Assembly: GCA_964398215.1 (NCBI GenBank)
Contig: CAYNNP010000012.1
Coordinates: 1-55,956, forward strand
Source: CAYNNP01 sp964398215
GTDB taxonomy: Bacteria > Planctomycetota > Planctomycetia > Pirellulales > Pirellulaceae
Direction of reading: 5' to 3'
Length of the DNA: 55,956 bases
Below, piece by piece: positions 49,744 through 55,956 of this stretch. The position numbers and the translations under genes were made by a program. Within the stretch, counting starts at the first letter, position 1; every line of letters begins with the position of its first letter. The notes under the pieces were generated by a model that worked only from the letters and a program-made list of their open reading frames with translations, had not been told where the DNA came from and ran no database searches.

Positions 49744-50856
49744 ATGACCAAAAAACCAAAGCCAATCAAACCTCCTGGCACTCTGTTGCGATTGGCGAAT
49801 GCACTGGTCATGTGGCTGTTGCTTGCGTGGCGTTTTCTGCGGATTCCTTTTAAGTGGTTGCCTGAGCAAAGTGTGGTCCGCCGCATTCTGCAGAATTGGA
49901 CCCCAGAAATGATGGTGGCGTACGCCAAGAGCTGGGGGACCAAACTACCGCACGACGAAATATGTCCTCCCATCCAAGTCGACAGCTATCAACCTCTTGT
50001 CGAAGTGGATGAAGAGTATCGACTTACCGAAGCCGAGATCGAAGAGTTCTATCAGAACGGATTCCTGAAACCATTCGACGTTCTGCCCGCGGCGGAGATG
50101 GAAGCTTTTTGCCAGCGACTTTTGGCACAACGTACGGAAGTGAACGAAACCTATGGCGTGGTTTGTGACCGCGATCGTCATTTCGATATGCCTGAAATGA
50201 TGCGAATCATGGCACACCCTGCGATCACCGAACGCCTAGCACAACTGCTGGGGCCAAATTTTTTCACTTGGCGTTCGCAGATCTTTAACAAGCCTCCTGG
50301 AAACCATCCCGTTGGCTGGCATCAAGCGACGACCTTCATGTTCGAGGAAGGATTCCGTGAACCGCTTACCTATCCACCAGATCTTAGCAAACTGTTTCAA
50401 CTGACGGTTTGGATACCGGGCGATCCGGCCACCATCGAAAGTGGTTGCCTGAAGTTTGAAGTGGGCTCGCAATTTGAATCAACACGTTGGATGCGACTGG
50501 GCGGCAAGATTGGTTTTCACGCGGTTAACTATTTTCCTGACTATGAAGTTGATGAATCGAAGGTCAAGAGAGTCGAAGTTCAACCTGGGCAGGCTTTGAT
50601 CTTTGCGGAACGAACCATCCACGCCTCGGATCCTAATCGAACCGACCGTAACCGATTCGCTTTCAACTATCGCGTTTGTCCTACATCCGTCCGCGCGTAC
50701 CACCAAAACAAACGTTACCATCACAGCGCTCAAATGGGCGAAGTCTATGACATTGCGAAGTGGCGTCCTGTGCTCCTCCGGGGCGAAAATGTCGAAGGGG
50801 TAAACGACACGGTGCCTTGGGAATCTTACGCCGGCGAAGAACAGACCGTCAGCTAA
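49744..50856 (+). CDS. SyrB2-like non-heme Fe(II)/2-oxoglutarate halogenase candidate
   Basis: A 370-residue PhyH-superfamily protein. Residues 90-320 parallel the SyrB2/chlorinating-enzyme family: EFYQNGFLKPF, CDRDRHFD, LLGPNFFTWRSQIF, VGWHQATTFM, LTVWIPGDPATIESGCLKFEVGS and QPGQALIFAERTIHASDPN. The metal ligands would be His193 and His293, with Ala195 in place of the Asp/Glu of hydroxylases; Arg304 is the likely 2-oxoglutarate anchor. Missing that carboxylate is what leaves room for halide in SyrB2-type halogenases. Residues 14-38 form a hydrophobic/amphipathic segment absent from SyrB2, suggesting membrane attachment. ATG 49744. It converges on the exporter gene, 26 bp apart. Halogenation and substrate are inference; an inactive or hydroxylating homologue is possible. 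Confidence 0.75.
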   Translation: MTKKPKPIKPPGTLLRLANALVMWLLLAWRFLRIPFKWLPEQSVVRRILQNWTPEMMVAYAKSWGTKLPHDEICPPIQVDSYQPLVEVDEEYRLTEAEIEEFYQNGFLKPFDVLPAAEMEAFCQRLLAQRTEVNETYGVVCDRDRHFDMPEMMRIMAHPAITERLAQLLGPNFFTWRSQIFNKPPGNHPVGWHQATTFMFEEGFREPLTYPPDLSKLFQLTVWIPGDPATIESGCLKFEVGSQFESTRWMRLGGKIGFHAVNYFPDYEVDESKVKRVEVQPGQALIFAERTIHASDPNRTDRNRFAFNYRVCPTSVRAYHQNKRYHHSAQMGEVYDIAKWRPVLLRGENVEGVNDTVPWESYAGEEQTVS

Positions 50857-50882
50857 GTTCGCGGCCAGATCGTCTTTCTTGT

Positions 50883-53057
50883 CTAGTCTTCTGCGGGACG
50901 GGGACGTCGTTCCAGCAGAAACAAAATCGCTGGCAGCACGAGCACGTCAGCGACCAAAGCGATGACTAACATGGCAGTGATCGCCCAAGAGAAGTTTCTG
51001 ATCACCAACATTTCACTGAGAATGAAAGCGATCAGCCCCGCGCTGCCGATGGCTGTTGTGTGCAACATAGCGGGACCACATTGGGACATCGTATTCCTGA
51101 TCGGTTCGGCAACGTTCGATAGGTTTCCACCGAAATCGCGGAACCGCATCAAAAAGTGAGTGGTGTCGTCCACTGCAATCCCAAGTGCAATGCAAGCCGT
51201 CATTGCGATTGCCAAATCGACTGGAAATCCTATCCAGCCAAGAGTCCCAAACATTACCAAGATAGGAAATAGGTTCGGGATCATCGCGATCAAGCCCAGC
51301 GAAAGGGATCTCAATACGACAATCAATACTGGCGTGATTATGACAAACGCCAAGATGAAGTTGCGAAAGAGATCTTCCAGCAACGTCAACTGCGCGCTAT
51401 GAAACAGATGACTTTTGCCTGTGTAAATCACGTGCGCTTTCAATTTGAATTTGGCGTCAGCGTAATGGAGTACTTGTTGCGCCGTTGTGATCGCGAGCCT
51501 TTCCTGCCGCTTGACATCGTTTTCCGCCATCAAGGGAAAACGCAAACTGATTCGCCAAGTCTCTGCGTTCTCGCTAACGTCAAGATATGACTTTGACGCA
51601 AGCTCGTCTCGTTTGGCATCAAGCCTTGTTTGATAGGCGGAGCGTCTGACGACAGCCCCAATCGTTCTTCCTTTCGGTTGCGACGGGATGTAGTTATGAA
51701 TGGAGTGCGTCGTTCCTACGATCGGCAACGATGAAAGTGATCGCTGGATCTCTCCGACCAAGCCGGCTCGTTCATGAAACTTCTGTTGTTCGGTATTTTC
51801 AAAAACAACCAAGAGTTCCGACTGGTTGATTGGCCCCATCTGATCTTCCAGACTTGCCAGTGATTTGATGATTTTGGATTTTTGATCAAAGAGCATGTCG
51901 ACATCGACTCTCGCACCCAGCTTTTGCAGCCCACATGCTGCAACCAGCATCGCAGAGACTCCGGCAAAGGCAATGATCATCCTCCGCCCCTGAGTCCAGT
52001 TCACTAAGCTGGACCAAGATTGATTGCTGCTGGCACGTGCTGCCAGTTTTCTTTGGCCATTTGCGCCAAAACGAGTCAGCAGCCAAGGCAGCACGATCAG
52101 CTGAAACAGCAATGCAAACCCAGTGCCTGCCGCACAGAAAAATCCAAATTTTCTAATCGCCGGAAAACTACTGCGCTCAAGTGATAACATTCCGATCGCA
52201 GTTGTCAGCGCCGAAATGGTACATGGCTTCCACCCGATCGATATCAGTTTCCACGGATCACCAATCGACTTCAGGCTATAGCGGATCAGGTGGATGCTTC
52301 CTGAAGTAGCTAAAACGAATACGAGCGAGGGGATGATTGACATCAGCCCACCAAATTTCTCGCCGCAAATTGGCACAATGGCCACACTGCAAGCCGCCGC
52401 TCCGACCGCGACGACAAACACGATCACGGACAAAAGAAAGTTTCGCAAGCAGAGCAATGAGACCAGGGTGGCGAGGAAAAACGACGGGAAAAGCATCGTT
52501 TTTACCGAACGTGTTAGCTGATCATCGAGGTTGATTCCCAGGTACGGATACCCGCCAAAAAGTACGTCGTCTAAATCCAAATCGGGAATGTCGCCGATCA
52601 CCTGCTTGATCAAATTCAAAGATTGACGACGACTAGCCGACCCCTGCTTGGATAGTTCGACGATAACAAGTGTCTGCTTCGGATCCTTGATCCCGAAATA
52701 CAACCCTCGAAAACGCTGGGTGATTCGCTTTTCTGATAGCCCTAGATCGGACGCCCCGCGCTTGATGATATCGGCGCCGCTGACGACAGACTGGATCAGC
52801 GGATTCTTGTCGGTTAGGCGTTCACTGAATTGTGCCAGCCGTGGGTCGTCAACAGTGCAACCAGTCCATGTGATGACAATGAAATCATCAGAGCCAAACT
52901 GTTCTTCAAATCGATTGTATTCCTGCCGGTCCGCAGATTCATCGGGCAGCCATTGAAGTACGTCTTCTGTGTCAGTTTGGAATTGCGACCACCCAAACGT
53001 ACAGAACACAACGCACAGAACGACGAACGATAGATTGAAAATGTCCAGTCGCGTCAC
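50883..53057 (-). CDS. MMPL/RND-superfamily exporter
   Basis: A 724-residue protein with the MMPL/RND two-half layout: first helix (about 8-24), a large outside loop (about 25-190), a block of helices (about 190-330), a second helix (about 365-385) with its loop, and a final helix block (about 570-710). The fourth-helix signatures are visible as ALGIAVDDTTHFLMRFRD and MIPSLVFVLATSGSIHLIRY. Proteins of this class move lipids, hopanoids or lipid-like natural products across the inner membrane. It starts at GTG 53057 and is 183 bp downstream of the condensation-like gene on the same strand, and ends 26 bp from the convergent halogenase-like gene. Confidence 0.85.
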   Translation of the reverse strand: MTRLDIFNLSFVVLCVVFCTFGWSQFQTDTEDVLQWLPDESADRQEYNRFEEQFGSDDFIVITWTGCTVDDPRLAQFSERLTDKNPLIQSVVSGADIIKRGASDLGLSEKRITQRFRGLYFGIKDPKQTLVIVELSKQGSASRRQSLNLIKQVIGDIPDLDLDDVLFGGYPYLGINLDDQLTRSVKTMLFPSFFLATLVSLLCLRNFLLSVIVFVVAVGAAACSVAIVPICGEKFGGLMSIIPSLVFVLATSGSIHLIRYSLKSIGDPWKLISIGWKPCTISALTTAIGMLSLERSSFPAIRKFGFFCAAGTGFALLFQLIVLPWLLTRFGANGQRKLAARASSNQSWSSLVNWTQGRRMIIAFAGVSAMLVAACGLQKLGARVDVDMLFDQKSKIIKSLASLEDQMGPINQSELLVVFENTEQQKFHERAGLVGEIQRSLSSLPIVGTTHSIHNYIPSQPKGRTIGAVVRRSAYQTRLDAKRDELASKSYLDVSENAETWRISLRFPLMAENDVKRQERLAITTAQQVLHYADAKFKLKAHVIYTGKSHLFHSAQLTLLEDLFRNFILAFVIITPVLIVVLRSLSLGLIAMIPNLFPILVMFGTLGWIGFPVDLAIAMTACIALGIAVDDTTHFLMRFRDFGGNLSNVAEPIRNTMSQCGPAMLHTTAIGSAGLIAFILSEMLVIRNFSWAITAMLVIALVADVLVLPAILFLLERRPRPAED

Positions 53058-53240
53058 GTTGCGATCCCTGCTTTACGGTGTGAATGTGTTCGTTTCTAAG
53101 AACACACGACTCTGACGAGCCCACTTGTGATTGATCAATCCTAGTCTTTTGCTATGGCGAAGCACTAGTCCGGTGCCAGTGAATTGATCTTGCCTGGGTT
53201 ACCTGTTTTCCACACAAGGCTGTTTTTCAGGTTCAATACG

Positions 53241-54719
53241 CTAGTGAGGGGCGGGCGATAGGACTTGTGCCCTGTTCGCGTTCGCGCTAGCCGAATTCGT
53301 CAATCGATCCACGTAGGCATCCAGAAATCGATCCGCTTCGAGCTTGGAAAACGAGGGTTGGTGAAAATTCACTGCAACTGTCAGCCTTTCTGCGTACATG
53401 CTGCAACCAAAGGTAACTGGCGCAGAAGCTTCTGTTGGCGGCACGATGACGACAGAGTTTAAGACGAGGTCGCCACATTGGATCTTGTCGTCAATTTTCT
53501 GAAAACCGCTTTCATAGAACAAGCGTCCCAAGTTCGTGAGGACACTTGTCGCAATTGGCCGCTCAGCTCTTCGCTGCAATAGCCCTGAAATGAGTGGTGA
53601 CGAGGCAGCTAGCCCAGCGGTTTGATTCCAAGAATGCTGGATTTGCCATTTGCGAATGAACTTGCGTTGTTGAGTAACACTTGAGAGCAGGCGACTTGGG
53701 TCGTCTAGCATTTTTCTGCTGGCCGCCATGTAGACCATCGAAACACAATTTGCAGCAGGCATCTGTTCGTGTTTCTTTGTGCGAAGCGAAAAAGGAATCA
53801 GCAATCGGATGTTTCGATTCCGTTTCGAGTCCGAAGTACGATTCCAATCATCGATGGTAAGAAACAGATCGCGCACGAGTAAATCGTTGAGAGTTGCGCC
53901 ACAAGATTTCGCAACGGCAGTCAGGGAATCAGTAAGCTCTCGGGTGAAAACGTGCGAGGGTAATTCCACGAACAATCCTGCGTCGGTCGATGGGACATCA
54001 GCGTCGGCGACGATCGAAGCGGTTTTTTGAGCGAACAGTTTCGAAATCCGAATCGGCAAGATAACGGTGGCGCGAAGAATACGGTTCACTATCGATAGCT
54101 TCGTATCGGGTTCAGCAGTCCGCAGGGCTAAGGCGTTTGTGTCCAGTGGATAAAGTTGATCCGTGTCAGCCAGATCGATCGCACTATCAGCGAGTTTGCT
54201 GTACGTCCGGAGCAGATCTTCGATCATCCGAAAAGCACCAAGGCCGTCGCAACAAGCATGGTGCAGTTGAAAACGCATTTCGATTTGATCTTCACCGACT
54301 CTGACCCATATTCTGACGCCGACTTCCGATCTCAGGTCGATCGATTCACCATCGGGATATAGAAACGGCTGGCTAGAATCAGCAATGCTCAAATAGGGCT
54401 GCGGATCGGTCACTGGGACCCAATGAAATTGGCTAGGCCGAGTCGCAGCGTCGTCTTTTTGTCGTTCGGTACGCTTTGCAGAGGATGTTTGCTGCGAGAT
54501 TTCGTCAGCACTATCAGCTGTTTCGCTACTCTGGGGACAGATGTTCGCAGATAGAAAAGGATGCATCGCTATTGTGCGTGCGACAGCCGATTCAAACGCG
54601 GCCGAATCCAATTTCCCTGATAGTCCAAGGGAAATGAAGAATGTCATTGAACCATTTTCGGCCCCCTGAATCATCGACCATTCAAAGGGAGTCAGTTCAA
54701 TCGGAAAGGCGACCACCAA
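53241..54719 (-). CDS. Condensation/PapA-like acyltransferase
   Basis: A 492-residue protein with the condensation-superfamily active-site motif HHACCDG (HHxxxDG, His153/154, Asp158, Gly159). The start ELTPFEWSMIQGAE... is like that of stand-alone acyltransferases such as PapA-type and WS/DGAT enzymes, and the second half contains a DFGWG-like region that is not obvious. A Ser/Thr-rich linker (about 62-95) is unusual. It would transfer an acyl group from a carrier protein or CoA to an amine or hydroxyl, in the cytoplasm. Start TTG 54719 or GTG 54716; it follows the stop of the thioesterase gene directly, so translation is probably coupled. Confidence 0.75.
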   Translation of the reverse strand: MVVAFPIELTPFEWSMIQGAENGSMTFFISLGLSGKLDSAAFESAVARTIAMHPFLSANICPQSSETADSADEISQQTSSAKRTERQKDDAATRPSQFHWVPVTDPQPYLSIADSSQPFLYPDGESIDLRSEVGVRIWVRVGEDQIEMRFQLHHACCDGLGAFRMIEDLLRTYSKLADSAIDLADTDQLYPLDTNALALRTAEPDTKLSIVNRILRATVILPIRISKLFAQKTASIVADADVPSTDAGLFVELPSHVFTRELTDSLTAVAKSCGATLNDLLVRDLFLTIDDWNRTSDSKRNRNIRLLIPFSLRTKKHEQMPAANCVSMVYMAASRKMLDDPSRLLSSVTQQRKFIRKWQIQHSWNQTAGLAASSPLISGLLQRRAERPIATSVLTNLGRLFYESGFQKIDDKIQCGDLVLNSVVIVPPTEASAPVTFGCSMYAERLTVAVNFHQPSFSKLEADRFLDAYVDRLTNSASANANRAQVLSPAPH

Positions 54720-55742
54720 TCAGTTCCTGGCCAAGTCTTTGCTGACAGGCGACTCCCCAAGATCCATGCTGACCTGATTAGCCAAAGTTCGAACGGTGGG
54801 CATTCGCATGATCGAATAGTGACTTCCCTCTAAAACACGTTCGACGATATCGTGTTTCGAATGCGATTGCCAAGATCGTCGACGCACGCTGGCGATTTCG
54901 TCGGAGTCACTGGGCCACCATAACTTCATCGGAGAATCAATGGCGCCCATTTTGGAGTTTCTGATCAAATTGCAGTGAGTCAAGAATCGAGAAACAAAAT
55001 GGCTGAGCGTTGTTGCAGGAGGACTTTGACTACTGAGATAGCCTCGTGACTGCAGATACTCGATCATGTCGGTTGACGAAAGGTCGCTGTTAGGGCCCAG
55101 GCTGTTTGCAACGATTTCGTCAACATGCTCGTCCAGCTGTTCGCGCGGAACACGATTGAATATTCCAATCTCTTGAAATTGGATCGACAACTGCTTCAAC
55201 CTTAGCTTCAAGGTTTTGCGAGCAGTCACGGCGTCGTCATCCATCCATCGCAGGTCGCTGTCAATCAGACCAAGAAACGTTACTTCACGTCCCAATTGAA
55301 TCAACAAACTTGAAATTCTTGAAGCGACAAAACCGCCGAAGGAAAAACCCAACAGCCGCACGGGACCTTGCGGATGTTGTTCGACGATCAGCTGAGCGTA
55401 GTGGCTGGCCATTGCTTCCATTGTTGGAAACTCTTCATCGTCACCCGCCGCAAGCCTTGATTGAATGCCAAATACTGGATAGCCCTTGCACAAATTTCGA
55501 ACGAGCTTGCGATAGATTCCAATGTCACCGCCGGATGGATGAATGCAGTACAGAGGGGTGCCATGATCAGACGACCGAAGCGGCACAAGACAGTTTGCTA
55601 AGGCAGATTGAGACTTGACCATGATCGATAATGTCGTTTCCGAATGTAAGTTTGGAGGCTGCGCGACCCGTCTGGCCAATGCATCCTTCCTGGCCGATGG
55701 GTAGATCCCCTCACGCGCCGCCTGAACGCAGACGGATAGCAT
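54720..55742 (-). CDS. NRPS/PKS-type thioesterase, alpha/beta hydrolase
   Basis: A type I or II-like thioesterase of about 340 residues. After an N-terminal stretch it shows LVPLRSSDHGTPLYCIHPSGGDIGIYRKLVRNL, the usual entry of NRPS/PKS thioesterase domains, a YPVFGIQSR segment, the nucleophile elbow GFSFGG (Ser about 134) and a late His in EGSHYSIMRMP. It releases or edits carrier-bound acyl chains. The start is uncertain: ATG 55742 keeps ~40 extra residues that could be a remnant carrier-domain tail, while ATG 55622 gives a plain thioesterase. It directly precedes the acyltransferase gene on the same strand, with the TGA abutting the next start. Confidence 0.8.
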   Translation of the reverse strand: MLSVCVQAAREGIYPSARKDALARRVAQPPNLHSETTLSIMVKSQSALANCLVPLRSSDHGTPLYCIHPSGGDIGIYRKLVRNLCKGYPVFGIQSRLAAGDDEEFPTMEAMASHYAQLIVEQHPQGPVRLLGFSFGGFVASRISSLLIQLGREVTFLGLIDSDLRWMDDDAVTARKTLKLRLKQLSIQFQEIGIFNRVPREQLDEHVDEIVANSLGPNSDLSSTDMIEYLQSRGYLSSQSPPATTLSHFVSRFLTHCNLIRNSKMGAIDSPMKLWWPSDSDEIASVRRRSWQSHSKHDIVERVLEGSHYSIMRMPTVRTLANQVSMDLGESPVSKDLARN

Positions 55743-55812
55743 ACTAGAAATCAAATAGTTTAGTTGTGATCATTTTGATTGGTAGATTATTAAGTGGAAA
55801 TCGTCGCCGTTG

Positions 55813-55956
55813 TTAACGAATGAACTCCGGCGGCACAGGGCAAAGCACGCGTGAGCAAGGGACAACGTGAACCCCTCGCTGGCGCATTTTGGAGTTGCGC
55901 TCTTGGGGGTAGGCCGGACCGAGCAAACGCTGCAATTGCCGGAACTTCGGACGCAA
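55813..55956 (-). CDS. Possible C-terminal end of a gene cut by the window edge
   Basis: On the minus strand a frame enters from the right edge and stays open for 47 codons to a stop at 55813-55815. The residues (RQLQRLLGPAYPQERN...) match no family I know. It could be the end of an upstream gene in the thioesterase operon or a chance frame. Confidence 0.25.
   Translation of the reverse strand: MRPKFRQLQRLLGPAYPQERNSKMRQRGVHVVPCSRVLCPVPPEFIR

Noticed and set aside
1..55956. tRNA, rRNA, CRISPR arrays, prophage or replication origin
   Set aside because: Read on both strands for T-loop-like GGTTCGA segments, regularly spaced direct repeats, integrase or capsid genes and DnaA-box clusters; none was convincing.

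Overview
The window reads as a chromosomal segment of a marine-type planctomycete, most likely Pirellulaceae (Rhodopirellula/Rubripirellula-like). The evidence is the protein families present: a PSD1-type cytochrome with a DUF1501 partner, a DUF1592/1588/1585 cytochrome with a DUF1552 partner, two sulfatases, an ECF sigma factor overlapping a Ser/Thr kinase gene, an N-terminal 'RRLLAGD' planctomycete cell-surface motif, a MerR-BRCT-TPR protein, frequent TTG/GTG starts, and gene-poor stretches holding palindromic repeats. Two runs of exactly 100 N (23282-23381 and 44594-44693) are assembly gaps, so the window is scaffolded.

Left part (1-6.3 kb): a small Dabb protein, a 60-bp REP-like double palindrome, an unrecognised protein made of four ~75-residue Trp/Tyr-rich repeats, a truncated Ser/Thr kinase that keeps only the N-lobe, an SGNH hydrolase, a secreted HExxH protein and a secreted protein of unknown role. 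From 6.4 to 13.4 kb on the minus strand lie DUF1015 and a tightly packed operon (GAF-HlyD, HlyD, M50 peptidase-HlyD fusion, GGQ release-factor-like protein) that looks like a peptide-processing and export unit. Opposite it is an M28/glutaminyl-cyclase-like membrane enzyme. Then come a BRCT-MerR-TPR protein, a BON protein and a complete Ser/Thr kinase.

Middle (18.6-35.5 kb): housekeeping genes in plus orientation (TerB-like, coaB, pyrD, then greA behind a strong intrinsic terminator), a metal-efflux permease with a C-terminal HMA domain, a decayed Rpn-type nuclease at the first gap, and a lipoprotein with FlgI-like and HEAT-like parts. Two planctomycete multi-domain cytochrome cassettes follow: DUF1592/DUF1552 on plus and EF-hand/PSD1/DUF1501 on minus. 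They flank an ECF sigma factor, a P-II protein lacking Tyr51, and a 0.9-kb gene-free region with three structured palindromic elements.

Right part (36-56 kb): a surface protein with an N-terminal dockerin, five ~60-residue double-EF-hand repeats and a cohesin-like C-terminal domain; an ECF sigma factor overlapping a Ser/Thr kinase gene; two sulfatases bracketing an unusual trypsin-like protease; a HEAT-like membrane-anchored protein; and, most interesting, a SyrB2-like non-heme Fe(II)/2-oxoglutarate enzyme whose metal site reads His-Gln-Ala (the halogenase signature) with a hydrophobic N-terminus. It converges on an operon of a thioesterase, a condensation/PapA-like acyltransferase and an MMPL/RND exporter. 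Together these suggest one edge of a natural-product or complex-lipid locus, perhaps making a halogenated acyl product, that continues past the right end of the window. Product and function are inference; the active-site residues and gene order are visible in the sequence.
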